A program made the translations under genes and the position numbers. From positions 1-41,984 of the forward strand of contig JACQHC010000166.1 of the NCBI GenBank assembly GCA_016199245.1: a DNA stretch of 41,984 nucleotides. The letters run 5' to 3'. The stretch's first letter is position 1, and every line of letters starts with the position of its first letter. The stretch comes from Gemmatimonadota bacterium (GTDB lineage: Bacteria; Gemmatimonadota; Gemmatimonadetes; Gemmatimonadales; GWC2-71-9). The notes beneath the pieces are model-generated. The model did not search any database, was not told the DNA's origin, and saw only the letters and a program-made list of their open reading frames with translations. Below are positions 33,831-41,984 of this stretch, in pieces.

Positions 33831-35313
33831 CTCCCGCGAGCGCCAGCGCGCGGAGCACGGCGCGGGCCTTGCTCTCCGTCTCCTCGAACTCGCGCGCCGG
33901 GTCGCTGTCCGCCACGACGCCCGCGCCGGCCTGCACCCAGGCGCGCCCGCCGGCCAGCACCGCCGCCCGGATCGCGATCGCCGTGTCGAGCGTTTCCGCC
34001 CCCCAACCAACGTATCCGACGGCCCCTGCGTACGGGCCGCGACGCACGGGCTCCAACTCGTCGATCAATTGCATGGCCCGGACCTTGGGCGCGCCACTCA
34101 CCGTGCCGGCGGGGAAGCTCGCGCGCAGCGCGTCGAGACCATCCAGGCCGGGCCGCAGCCGTCCCCGCACCTCGCTCACGATATGCTGCACGTGAGAGTA
34201 CCGCTCGATGACCTCCTGCTCCGTCACGCGCACGGTCCCGAACTCCGCAACTCGGCCGACATCGTTGCGCCCCAGGTCGACCAGCATGCGGTGCTCCGCA
34301 AGCTCTTTCTCATCGGCCAGCAACGACCGCGCCAGGGCATCGTCCTCCTCGGGCCCGGCGCCCCGCGGCCGCGTGCCGGCGATCGGCCGAACGATGACCT
34401 CCCGGTCCGCGACGCGCACCAGCACTTCCGGCGAGCTCCCGACCAGTGCCAGCTCGTCGAGCTGGAGGAAGAAGAGATAGGGCGCCGGGTTCAGGGCTCG
34501 CAGCGCCCGGTACACGTAGAACGGATTGGCGGCGCAAGGGAGCTCCTGGCGCCGCGAGAGCACCACCTGGAAGACATCGCCGGCGCGGATGTGTTCCCGG
34601 ATCTGCTCGACGTCGCGCTCGAACGCTTCGCGGCCATACGGCGACGTGGGCGCCGGCTCCCCGCCTCCATCGAGGGCGAGCGCAGGAAGCGACGGCGGAT
34701 GAGTCAGTCGGCTCAGCAACTCTTCGATGCGCTGCTCGGCGCCTTCGTAGGCGCGGGCCAACACGTCGCGCGTGGCGCCTGGCGGTACGTCCGCGTTCGC
34801 CACGATGACAGCGCGGCCAAATACGTTGTCGAGTATCACCAGCGTATCCGCCAGCATGAACATGGCGTCCGGGAGACCGCGGTCGTCCGCCGGCGGCGTG
34901 GGCAATCGCTCGATGCTCCGCACCACGTCGTAGCCCAGGTATCCCACGAGCCCCCCGGTGAACGGCGGCAGCCCTGGCGTGCGCTCAGCCCGCCGCGGTC
35001 GGACGAGCGAGCCGATGTGGGCGAACAGGTCCTCGATCGGGCCAGCGGAATTCCACCCTTCGTCGGGGCTCCATCGCTCCGCCGAGCCCGCCCGGTAGCG
35101 CCACGCTTCACGGGGCGCCGTGCCCACGAACGAGTATCTGGCCCACCGTTCTCCACCGACGACCGACTCCAGAAGAAACGCGAACGGAGGACGTGCAACG
35201 GCAGCGCAGGCTACGACGGGCGTCAGCGTGTCGGCGGAGAATTCCCGGGAGACGGGAATGAGCCCGCCGCGCACGGCGCGGGCCGCGAACGCCTCAAAGC
35301 CGGTGGTCGTCAC
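33823..35313 (-). CDS. trpE: anthranilate synthase component I
   Basis: A 496-residue protein with a GTG start coupled (GTGA) to the upstream lipoprotein gene. The N-terminal domain has LLESV, the tryptophan-feedback motif, so it is probably feedback-inhibited. The chorismate-binding domain has FQVVLSRRQ, VGSSPEVLV, IAGTRPRG, VDLGRNDVGRV, FPAGTVSGAPKVRAMQ and the C-terminal AGAGVVADSDP. It converts chorismate and ammonia or glutamine (with TrpG) to anthranilate. No trpG or other trp gene is in the window, and it lies between an envelope lipoprotein and a signalling protein, an isolated setting. A p-aminobenzoate synthase role (pabB) is a weaker alternative. Confidence 0.9.
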   Translation of the reverse strand: MTTTGFEAFAARAVRGGLIPVSREFSADTLTPVVACAAVARPPFAFLLESVVGGERWARYSFVGTAPREAWRYRAGSAERWSPDEGWNSAGPIEDLFAHIGSLVRPRRAERTPGLPPFTGGLVGYLGYDVVRSIERLPTPPADDRGLPDAMFMLADTLVILDNVFGRAVIVANADVPPGATRDVLARAYEGAEQRIEELLSRLTHPPSLPALALDGGGEPAPTSPYGREAFERDVEQIREHIRAGDVFQVVLSRRQELPCAANPFYVYRALRALNPAPYLFFLQLDELALVGSSPEVLVRVADREVIVRPIAGTRPRGAGPEEDDALARSLLADEKELAEHRMLVDLGRNDVGRVAEFGTVRVTEQEVIERYSHVQHIVSEVRGRLRPGLDGLDALRASFPAGTVSGAPKVRAMQLIDELEPVRRGPYAGAVGYVGWGAETLDTAIAIRAAVLAGGRAWVQAGAGVVADSDPAREFEETESKARAVLRALALAGGR

Positions 35314-35906
35314 CGAGGCGCGGCCGCTACGTATCGCCCGCCGCCGCTCAGGCTGGCGGAGACGGCGTCCGAACCGGTGCCACCGGACCCGACGGCCGCC
35401 GCCCAGCGATCGACGCTCACTTCACGCCACACGTCGAGCGCAGTCGCGTAGGAGAGGACGTCCGGGTAGCGCGGGGAGTCAAGGCCGGCCTCCAGGTCAC
35501 CGTACCGAACGTACGACAGGGTGACCGTCGGCCGCGCGCCGGCCGCGAAGGCGAGCCCCGCCGGCGATAGGGTAACCCCGTATGTATCCGCATCGGGCGT
35601 GACGGTGATCCGGACCGAGTCCCCTGCGCCGATCGGCGCGCCGTCCAGACTCGCCAGCGAACCGGCCGGGAACCGCACGTCGGCGAACAGCGTCGCGGCA
35701 CCATCGGAATGGCGCAGCGTGCGGGAGACGGTTCGGGAGTTCACGGCGTAGAAGGTGGCCGCCGCGACGGTCGGAGTCCCCGCCTGCTGCGGCAACACGA
35801 TCAAGTCGGCTCCCGGGATGCCGCTACCGGGGATTTGCAGGTCCTCGCACGCGACCAGGAGCGACAGCGCGGCGCAGCTTGCCGCTGCCCGGAGTCGCCG
35901 TGATAT
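35310..35906 (-). CDS. secreted lipoprotein with a possible ATA start
   Basis: A signal and lipobox are evident: basic SRRLRAAASC, hydrophobic AALSLL, then LVAC with the lipidated Cys at residue 20. The 198-residue frame holds a short beta-rich domain (TPDADTYGVTLSPAGLAFA, a Gly/Ser C-terminus) of no recognised family. No ATG, GTG or TTG lies in frame near this signal; the best fit is ATA at 35906 (giving MSRRLRAAASC). The nearest canonical start (a GTG about 60 codons upstream) would add charged, non-signal sequence. It would be an outer- or inner-membrane lipoprotein. Its start is 10 bases from the divergent barrel gene. Confidence 0.6.
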   Translation of the reverse strand: MSRRLRAAASCAALSLLVACEDLQIPGSGIPGADLIVLPQQAGTPTVAAATFYAVNSRTVSRTLRHSDGAATLFADVRFPAGSLASLDGAPIGAGDSVRITVTPDADTYGVTLSPAGLAFAAGARPTVTLSYVRYGDLEAGLDSPRYPDVLSYATALDVWREVSVDRWAAAVGSGGTGSDAVSASLSGGGRYVAAAPR

Positions 35907-35907
35907 T
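35879..35907 (+). promoter_or_regulatory. possible promoter of the 665-aa barrel gene
   Basis: TTGCCG (35879-35884), a 17-base spacer and GATATT (35902-35907) give 4 of 6 matches in each box. The expected transcription start is near 35914, so the ATG at 35916 would have almost no leader. The boxes lie inside the 5' end of the divergent lipoprotein gene. Confidence 0.4.
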
Positions 35908-35915
35908 GCCGCTCG

Positions 35916-37913
35916 ATGCGCCGAGGGATCGCGGCGATGGTGATCGGACTGGTCGCTGTCGCCGGACGCCGTGGGGAGACCCAGGAATGGAACACGCCCG
36001 CGACGGCCGCGCTCGTGGAGCGGGCCGTTGCGCGCCGGGCGGGCATGCAGGCCGATAGCGGTCTTCTGGCGTTTGAGGCTCGCGCGCACGGGTTCGTCTT
36101 CTTCCTGGGACAGTTGGGCGAGGAATTGACGACACCGCGGCTGATCAAGGCGGATCAGCTGGTGGTCGAAGTGTACTGGCGCGCTCCGGACCACAGCAAG
36201 CAGCGGATCGTCGGCTGGCGCGACCGGGTGGATCTTCCGGCCGGCATCCAGTACCACCGCGACCACCTGGGCATCGTCACCAACGGGTTCGGCGACCGCA
36301 TTCGGCTGGGCGAAGGCGACGAAGTTCGGGACGTGCCGCATCCCCTCTCAGCCGACGGTCGCCTCGTGTACGACTACGCCCTGTCGGACTCGCTCACCAT
36401 CACGATGCCGCAGCGCGCGGTGCGAGTTCACGAAGTGTTGGTGCGCCCCAGGGATGTCGCGGCCCCACGCGTCGCGGGCGCGCTGTACCTCGATGCGGCG
36501 GACGCCGAGCTGGTGCGCTTCCGCTTCAAGTTCACGCGCAGCGCCTATATCGATCCCACCCTCGAGGACATTACCGTCGAGCTGGACAACGGGCTGTGGG
36601 ACGGCCGGTACTGGCTGCCCCGGCGCCAGGAGATCGAGATTCGCCGGCACACCGAATGGTTGGACCTGCCGGCCCGCGGCATCATCCGCGCCCGCTGGGA
36701 GATCGGCGACTACCGCCTCAACGTGGCGCTGCCCGAATCCGAATTCCGGGGCCCGGAGATCGTCGCTGCACCAGCGGACCAACGGGCGGCGTTCCCGTGG
36801 CCGGATCCGATCGACGCCGCCATCGCGGAGGCGGCCGACACGCGAGTGCTGAGTCTCGCCGAGGTCAACTCGGCGGTCCAAGAGCTGGTAGGGGGAAGAG
36901 CCCTTTCGGCGCTGCCTCGAGCGCAGGCAGGCGCCCGCTCGCTGTCCGACGTCATGCGCATGAACCGCGTCGAGGGGCTCGCCCTCGGTGCGGGGTGGGT
37001 GTTGCGGCCGTGGAACGGCCTTGTCGAAGTGCGGAGCGGACTCTCGTACGGCACGGCCGACCGCCGTCTCAAGGGAAGCGTCCGGAACTCCTCCACGCGC
37101 GGCCTGTGGCAATGGTCCCTCGCCGTCTCACGCGCCGTGCAGGACGTCGGCGACGAGCCGCTCGCGAGCGGACTGGTCAATTCGCTGCTGGCGCAGGAAG
37201 CGGGGCTGGACTACGGCGACTACGTCCTGCGCGATGAGGCGCGGATCGCCGTGCGGGGACCGCTGGGACCACGGAGCGCGCTTACCGTGGCGGCCTCGGT
37301 GGAGCGCACCGCGAATCTGGACACGGTAGCGCAGCCGGTGTTCGGGACGTACCGCGCCAACGCCCCTCTGGGCGCGGGACGATTCGCGGTGGTGCGGGTG
37401 AGTGCGGAGCAGGCAGGCGGGGCGGATGGCGCGGCCGCGGACGCACGGGCCGGCGTGTCGCTGGAAGTGGGCGTGGGGGACAGCACCGCGTTTGCCCGAG
37501 CCCGCGGGAGCGTTCGCGTGCAGGTTCCCATCCGGGCGACGGCGCTGGCAGTTTCCGCGTGGGCCGGGTGGGGCTCGAATGACCTGCCACGACATCGCGC
37601 GCTGCTGTGGGGCGGGCGGGGCGTGGTGCAATGTGAGCCCATTGCGCGCTGCGGTGGCCGATACGGTGTGGCTGGAACCGCCGAATGGCGCTTCGGCTCG
37701 ACGCTGGTCGTGGCGCCGTTCGTCGCTGCGGGATACGTGGGCGGGTCGGTCAGCGGAGCGCCCTGGGCAGGAACAGGCGGTATCGAGCCGTTTGCCGGCG
37801 TCGCCACCGAGTGGTTTCGCCGCCTGCTACGGGCCGAGGTCGGGGCCGGCCTGAGGACCGGGCGTGTGGGAGTTCAGGTCGATGTCACCCGGGACCTGTG
37901 GGCGATACTCTAA
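35916..37913 (+). CDS. outer-membrane beta-barrel protein (DUF5686-like)
   Basis: A 665-residue exported protein. The signal (MRRGIAAMVIGLVAVAG) is followed by a soluble N-terminal part of about 300 residues with strand-rich YDYALSDSLTITMPQR and a YWLPRRQEIEIRRH block. The C-terminal ~330 residues start at MRMNRVEGLALGAGW, resembling the barrel start of DUF5686/haemolysin-secretion-like proteins, and are made of alternating hydrophobic strands, ending in ...RDLWAIL. The function is unknown; it may be a receptor or transporter of lipoproteins or metabolites. It is divergent from a lipoprotein whose start is 10 bases away, so the two may work together at the outer membrane. Confidence 0.75.
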   Translation: MRRGIAAMVIGLVAVAGRRGETQEWNTPATAALVERAVARRAGMQADSGLLAFEARAHGFVFFLGQLGEELTTPRLIKADQLVVEVYWRAPDHSKQRIVGWRDRVDLPAGIQYHRDHLGIVTNGFGDRIRLGEGDEVRDVPHPLSADGRLVYDYALSDSLTITMPQRAVRVHEVLVRPRDVAAPRVAGALYLDAADAELVRFRFKFTRSAYIDPTLEDITVELDNGLWDGRYWLPRRQEIEIRRHTEWLDLPARGIIRARWEIGDYRLNVALPESEFRGPEIVAAPADQRAAFPWPDPIDAAIAEAADTRVLSLAEVNSAVQELVGGRALSALPRAQAGARSLSDVMRMNRVEGLALGAGWVLRPWNGLVEVRSGLSYGTADRRLKGSVRNSSTRGLWQWSLAVSRAVQDVGDEPLASGLVNSLLAQEAGLDYGDYVLRDEARIAVRGPLGPRSALTVAASVERTANLDTVAQPVFGTYRANAPLGAGRFAVVRVSAEQAGGADGAAADARAGVSLEVGVGDSTAFARARGSVRVQVPIRATALAVSAWAGWGSNDLPRHRALLWGGRGVVQCEPIARCGGRYGVAGTAEWRFGSTLVVAPFVAAGYVGGSVSGAPWAGTGGIEPFAGVATEWFRRLLRAEVGAGLRTGRVGVQVDVTRDLWAIL

Positions 37914-37926
37914 GCGGCGTGAGGGG

Positions 37927-37946
37927 TTAGAGGAAGACGCCTCTAG
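37927..37946 (+). terminator. short hairpin after the barrel gene
   Basis: TAGAGG (37928-37933) pairs with CCTCTA (37940-37945) around a 6-base loop, 14 bases after the stop at 37913. There is no U-tract. The nearby GAGGGGTTAGAGGAAGACG recalls the arm of the repeat at 40326-40423. It could be a weak terminator. Confidence 0.35.
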
Positions 37947-38032
37947 CACTTCCCGCTCCGTTGCCGTGGCCCCCCGCACCTCACGGTCTTATCTTGGGAA
38001 AGTCCGGGCGGAGTGTCCCGGCGCAACCGGAG

Positions 38033-40327
38033 GTGGCTGTAATACGGTTCCAGGATGAGTGGCTCAGCGCCACCCTCGAGGAGTTGCTCGGGGCCGAGCA
38101 GGTCGAGGCGATCCGGGGGGGCGAGAACCCCGGCGAGACACTGTGGGCGGCGGTCGTATCCCAGGGCAAGGCGACCGACGAGCAGATCGTCAGCGCCCTT
38201 GCCACGCGGTTCCGTCTCAAGCTCGCCGACCTGACGCAGAGCGACCGTCACGCGCGCGAGTTGGTGACGGAGCAGGTGGCACGGCGGTATCGCGTGTTGC
38301 CGCTTCGCGTAACCGATTCCTACCTGGAGATCGCGGCGGCCAATCCGTTCGATCTCGACTGCGAGAAAACCCTCGCCTTTGCGACCGGTCGCGAAGTCCG
38401 TGTGAACCTCGCGAGCCCGGCCAAGATTCAGGAGAAGATCGACGAGTTTTACCGGCCGGAGAACGTGATCGACACGCTGCTGGAAGGCATGCGATCCAGC
38501 GCCGAGATCACGACGCTCCAGGAAGAACAACCGCCGCCGGACGAGATCGCGATCACCGCCGCCGAGGCTTCGCAGCGGCCGGTGGTGCGGTTGGTGGACC
38601 TGATCCTGTCGGAGGGCATCGTTTCGCGGGCGAGCGACATCCACATCGAGCCCGAAGAAGGCGGTGTGGCCGTCCGGTACCGCATTGACGGCGTGCTCCG
38701 CCAGGTCATGAAGATCCCGCGTGCCGCCGGCCTGCCGCTCATTTCGCGGATCAAGATCATCTCGTCACTCGATATCGCGGACCGCCTCCGACCCCAGGAC
38801 GGACGGGCGCGCGTGGCGGTCAACGGGCTCCCCGTGGATCTCCGCGTCTCCACGCTGCCCGCCTCGCTGGGCGAGAAGGTCGTGATCCGGATTCTCGATT
38901 CCAGCCGGACCGTCCTGTCCCTCGACTCGCTGGGGTTCAATCCCGACGAGTCCGCCGGGATCCGGACGCTGCTTGAGAACCGGGACGGAATCATTCTCGT
39001 CACGGGACCCACCGGCTCCGGCAAGACCACGACGCTTTACTCGGCGCTGCGACACGTGCAAAGCGAAGGCGTGAACATCGTGACGGTCGAGGATCCGGTG
39101 GAGTACCGCCTGGCGGGCATCGTGCAGGTGCAGGTGCACGAGAAGGCGGGCCTCACCTTCGCCGCGGCGCTGCGCTCGATCCTGCGGCAGGACCCGGACG
39201 TGGTGCTGGTCGGCGAGATCCGCGACAAGGAGACCGCGCAGATCGCGGTGCAGGCGTCGCTCACCGGTCACCTGGTCCTGTCGACGCTGCATACGAACGA
39301 CGCGCCAAACGCGGTCACGCGCCTGGTCGACATCGGGATCGAAGGGTTCAAGATCGCGACCGCCCTGCGGGGCGCCGTGGCACAGCGGCTGATGCGGCGC
39401 CTGTGCCCCACCTGCAAGGAGGTCTGGGTGGAGACGATCCCCGCCAAGCTGCACCGCTGGATTCCGCCGGACACGCCCTTGTATCGGGCGGTGGGTTGCC
39501 CGGAGTGCGCCATGACCGGGTACCGGGGCCGGTTCTCGATCGTCGAGGTGCTCACGGTGACGCCGGAGGTGGAGCGACGGATCGGCGCCAATGAGACAGC
39601 CGACCGGATCGCCGACGCCGCGCGGGCCAGTGGCATGAAGACGCTGTGGGATAGCGGCCTGTCTCACGTGCTGCGCGGCGAATCCACCATCGACGAATTG
39701 CTGCGCGTGGTGGATGTACCGCAGGAGGACATGGGCGCGGCGCCGCCCCCCCGCACGTCAGGGGCGAAGCGCGCCTCCGGGACCGTGGCGGCCCCCGGGC
39801 GCCCGTCGCGGGAAGCCCGTGTGTCGAGCGAAGCGCCACCGGTGGCGCCGGAGGTAACGATACCCTCCCCTCGACCTCCCATCCTGGGCGAGTTCGAGCT
39901 AGTCGGCCCTACCGAACCGCCCAAGCCGGAAGCCGTGAGCGCCCGGGTGCTGCTGGTGGACGACGAAGACATGCTGCGCCGCGTCATGCGGGATCTGCTG
40001 GAGCGGGACGGATACACGGTGGTGGAAGCGGCGGACGGAGTCGAGGCGCTCGATCAGGTGGATCGGCATGCGCCGGATATCATCGTCCTCGATCTCAATC
40101 TTCCAGGTCTCGACGGCTACGGAGTTCTCTCACACCTGCGGTCGCGGCCCGCCACGACCACGATTCCGGTCGTCGTGCTGACGGCGCGGGGGGACGAGGA
40201 TAGCGAGGTCCGCGTGTTCGAGATGGGCGCCGACGATTTCCTGAGCAAGCCGTTCCGTGCCCGCGCGCTGTCGGCTCGCCTGGCGGCCGTCCTGGGGCGC
40301 GTGCGCCGGAGGCAGGAGCAGACCTGA
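38033..40327 (+). CDS. PilB/GspE-type ATPase fused to a receiver domain
   Basis: About 764 residues from the GTG at 38033, which overlaps a GGAGG site; TTG at 37961 and an ATA at 38042 with a well-spaced site are alternatives. The order is MshEN/T2SSE N-domain (1-150), ATPase core with Walker A GPTGSGKTTT (about 325-334), VEDPVEYRL, the Walker B region LRQDPDVVLVGEIRD, HTNDAP and a zinc site with CPTC and CPEC (about 458-490). A proline-rich linker of about 90 residues leads to a C-terminal receiver domain (from about 637) with VDDED, Asp687 in VLDLNLPG and FLSKPF. It drives type IV pilus or type II secretion assembly at the inner membrane. The fused receiver suggests direct control by phosphorylation. 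The convergent hybrid kinase next door is a candidate partner. Confidence 0.9.
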   Translation: MAVIRFQDEWLSATLEELLGAEQVEAIRGGENPGETLWAAVVSQGKATDEQIVSALATRFRLKLADLTQSDRHARELVTEQVARRYRVLPLRVTDSYLEIAAANPFDLDCEKTLAFATGREVRVNLASPAKIQEKIDEFYRPENVIDTLLEGMRSSAEITTLQEEQPPPDEIAITAAEASQRPVVRLVDLILSEGIVSRASDIHIEPEEGGVAVRYRIDGVLRQVMKIPRAAGLPLISRIKIISSLDIADRLRPQDGRARVAVNGLPVDLRVSTLPASLGEKVVIRILDSSRTVLSLDSLGFNPDESAGIRTLLENRDGIILVTGPTGSGKTTTLYSALRHVQSEGVNIVTVEDPVEYRLAGIVQVQVHEKAGLTFAAALRSILRQDPDVVLVGEIRDKETAQIAVQASLTGHLVLSTLHTNDAPNAVTRLVDIGIEGFKIATALRGAVAQRLMRRLCPTCKEVWVETIPAKLHRWIPPDTPLYRAVGCPECAMTGYRGRFSIVEVLTVTPEVERRIGANETADRIADAARASGMKTLWDSGLSHVLRGESTIDELLRVVDVPQEDMGAAPPPRTSGAKRASGTVAAPGRPSREARVSSEAPPVAPEVTIPSPRPPILGEFELVGPTEPPKPEAVSARVLLVDDEDMLRRVMRDLLERDGYTVVEAADGVEALDQVDRHAPDIIVLDLNLPGLDGYGVLSHLRSRPATTTIPVVVLTARGDEDSEVRVFEMGADDFLSKPFRARALSARLAAVLGRVRRRQEQT

Positions 40328-40423
40328 GGCGGTGAGAGGTAAGAGGTCAGAGGTGAGAAGTCGACCAGCCGCCGTCTCACCTCTTACCACTCCTCACCTC
40401 TTGCCTCTTACGTCTTCCGCCTC
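40326..40423. terminator. long repeat-built hairpin between convergent genes
   Basis: The left arm (40326-40358), built from GGTGAGA, GGTAAGA and AGGTCAG-type units, pairs imperfectly with the right arm (40392-40423), which ends in CGCCTC. Extra CTCACCTCTTACC-like copies lie inside the loop side. It overlaps the stop of the PilB gene on one side and the last codons of the hybrid kinase on the other. There is no U-tract. It resembles the motif at 5561-5606. Confidence 0.6.
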
Positions 40424-41984
40424 ACCGCCGCCAGCACCTCTCCCGCTGCCGCTCGCAGTTCGGCGACGTTGAACGGCTTCCAGAAAAAGCGACACCCCAG
40501 CCCCTTCAGCCACTCCTCTGTTCCGGGGCGCACATCCGCCGTCGCGAGGATCGTGCGCTCGCGCAGCGCCGGCCATCGGGTCAGCAGGATGTCGGCGAAC
40601 GCGCTCCCGTCAGGCACCGAGGCTCGGGGATCAGCGATGACCAGGTCGAATTCCCGCTGCCCCAGCAGCTCCACGCCGTGCGCGGCATCGGGCGCCGCCT
40701 CCACGTGATGACCGTCCGAGGAAAACAGCGCGCTGATCATGCGGCGGACCGCGGGATCGCCGTCCACCACTAGCACGTTCTTCGATCGGCGCGATCCCGC
40801 GGCTGCGCTTGGTGCGGAGGCCGGGGTGACAGCCGACGGCCCGCGCGAGGACGGGATGCTCATGACGAACAGAGCGCCTCCCAGAGTCCCGCGCCGCGCC
40901 TGGAGCGTGCCGCCGTGCCGCTCAACGATGTTGAAGGACAACGACAAGCCCAGTCCCGTGCCCTGGCCCGGTTCCTTGGTCGTGAAGAAGGGGTTGAAGA
41001 TGTTGGTGAGAAGCTCGTCGGGCACACCGGGGCCCGTGTCCTCGACCTCCAGGAGCACGCGGCCGTCCGCGTTGCGAGTCCGCAGGGTGACCAGTCGCGG
41101 CTGGCCGGCGGGATTGTCGCCCACGGCCTGGACCGCGTTGGTCAACAGGTTCACCACGACCTGCTGCAACTGATAGCGGTCCCCGCGCACCAGCGTGAGG
41201 TCGGACGCGAGCTCGGTCCGGAGATCGATCTCGCGCAGCCGGACCTCGTAGCCGATTAGCAGCGCCGTGCGCCGCGCGACGTCGTTCAGATCCACCGCGC
41301 CCATCTCGGCCTGACCCTGCCGGGCGAAGGAGAGCAGGTTGCGCACGATCTTGCCGGCACGCTCCGCTTGCTCGTGCACGACGCTCAAATGCTCCCGCGT
41401 CCGCACCGTCGTGTCCGATTGCTCGAGCAGCAGGTCCGCAAGGCCCGCAATCGAAGTCAGCGGGTTGTTGAGCTCGTGCGCCACTCCGGAGACGAGCTGC
41501 CCGACAGCGGCCATCTTCTCGTGTTGAATGACCTGCGCCTCGAGCGCCTTCTGCTCGGTCACGTCGTCGACCAGCGCCACGACGGACCCCCCCTCGGCGC
41601 CCGGCATCGGCGCGGCGTGCACCTGGAAGATGCGCCGGAGCCGCTCCGACCGGAGCGTGAGTCCCGGCGGCCGCGCGCCGCCCCGGGCCTGGATCAGCAT
41701 GCTCGCGACCTCAGCGGATTGGCCGAAGACGGCCGCAACGAACGGCAGGCCCGTGACCTCGGTGATCGGCCGGTCAACGATCTTCGCGAAGGCGCGATTG
41801 GCGCGCCGGACCAGGCCCCGGTCGTCCAGGACCGCTATGCCGTTCGCCAGCGCATCGAACGTGCCTTCCCATTCCTCCTTGCCCGTCTTGATCAGCTGGA
41901 ACAGGTGGCCGTTGGTAAGCACGGTGGCCGTATGGACGGCGACCGTTGTGAGCAGCCGGATCTGCCCTTCGGTGAAGGCTTCGC
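40408..41984 (-). CDS. hybrid sensor histidine kinase (GAF-PAS-HisKA-HATPase-REC), 5' end missing
   Basis: The frame is open to the right window edge, so about 525 C-terminal residues are present. First comes the tail of a GAF domain (LLTTVAVHTATVLTNGHLFQL), then a PAS domain (ALANGIAVLDDRGLVRRANR). The dimerisation/phospho-acceptor helix has HELNNPLTSIAGL with the His codon at 41478-41476. The ATPase lobe has LLTNAVQAV, EDTGPGVPDE, FFTTKEPGQGTGLGLS. A C-terminal receiver follows (VLVVDGDPAVRRM, the acceptor Asp in VIADPRAS, FWKPF). It is a cytosolic hybrid kinase. It converges on the PilB-receiver gene across a shared hairpin, so it may control pilus assembly. Confidence 0.92.
   Translation of the reverse strand, partial: EAFTEGQIRLLTTVAVHTATVLTNGHLFQLIKTGKEEWEGTFDALANGIAVLDDRGLVRRANRAFAKIVDRPITEVTGLPFVAAVFGQSAEVASMLIQARGGARPPGLTLRSERLRRIFQVHAAPMPGAEGGSVVALVDDVTEQKALEAQVIQHEKMAAVGQLVSGVAHELNNPLTSIAGLADLLLEQSDTTVRTREHLSVVHEQAERAGKIVRNLLSFARQGQAEMGAVDLNDVARRTALLIGYEVRLREIDLRTELASDLTLVRGDRYQLQQVVVNLLTNAVQAVGDNPAGQPRLVTLRTRNADGRVLLEVEDTGPGVPDELLTNIFNPFFTTKEPGQGTGLGLSLSFNIVERHGGTLQARRGTLGGALFVMSIPSSRGPSAVTPASAPSAAAGSRRSKNVLVVDGDPAVRRMISALFSSDGHHVEAAPDAAHGVELLGQREFDLVIADPRASVPDGSAFADILLTRWPALRERTILATADVRPGTEEWLKGLGCRFFWKPFNVAELRAAAGEVLAAVRRKT

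Noticed and set aside
37961-38032. TTG start at 37961 for the PilB-receiver protein
   Set aside because: It adds a proline-rich, unconserved stretch, while a GGAGG site lies next to the GTG at 38033.
1-41984. CRISPR array, prophage or integron
   Set aside because: No regularly spaced direct repeats with unique spacers, no phage structural genes and no integrase were seen.

Overview
The window is high-GC bacterial DNA with dense coding, many GTG and TTG starts and few classical U-tract terminators. The gene repertoire fits a soil or sediment Gemmatimonadota-like bacterium. The indicators are secreted TPR proteins, a TonB-dependent receptor with a carboxypeptidase-regulatory domain, VPS10/BNR-repeat proteins, a CRTAC1-type FG-GAP protein, and a pilus ATPase fused to a receiver domain. 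The phylum is inferred from gene content only.

Layout. 1-3006 (+): end of an oxalate/formate-type MFS transporter, a ketopantoate-reductase-family protein and an oxalate-CoA ligase-like enzyme, together a likely oxalate-use cluster. 3017-3801 (-): a nucleotidyltransferase and a small partner, next to a 172-bp MITE-like inverted repeat. 4161-8635: secreted cyanophycinase-like peptidase, small cytosolic protein, secreted TPR protein (-), small secreted protein and methyltransferase. 8636-16157 (-): VPS10/BNR protein, TonB-dependent receptor and a CotH-like secreted protein in one direction. 16396-19880 (+): secreted lectin-like protein, degraded DUF4440 tail, FmdB zinc ribbon, ICMT-like membrane protein, a promoter with a leaderless 22-codon ORF and terminator, tRNA-Asn, and a CRTAC1 protein.

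19886-25080 (-): a tightly overlapping five-gene unit: M48 peptidase, purD, mutM, a metallopeptidase with many zinc ribbons, and a Cho/UvrC-like GIY-YIG nuclease. This is the most interesting group. A base-excision glycosylase, an incision nuclease and a gluzincin protease are translationally coupled, which suggests a repair module that may handle protein-blocked lesions. 25149-26327 (-): cystathionine gamma-synthase. 26492-32050 (+): HD-GYP regulator, glmM-glmS (UDP-GlcNAc precursor synthesis), and dtd-maf (proofreading and house-cleaning). 32032-35906 (-): a lipoprotein, trpE and an FHA-GAF adenylate cyclase. 35916-37913 (+): outer-membrane barrel protein. 38033-40327 (+): PilB/GspE ATPase fused to a receiver domain. 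40408-41984 (-): a hybrid GAF-PAS histidine kinase, cut by the window edge.

Two non-coding themes recur. First, several 3' ends carry hairpins built from short tandem repeats, with a different repeat at each locus and no U-tract (5561, 30941, 33715, 40326). Second, several genes seem to be transcribed from promoters whose predicted start lies at or within a few bases of the start codon (3801, 18124, 35916), consistent with leaderless mRNAs.
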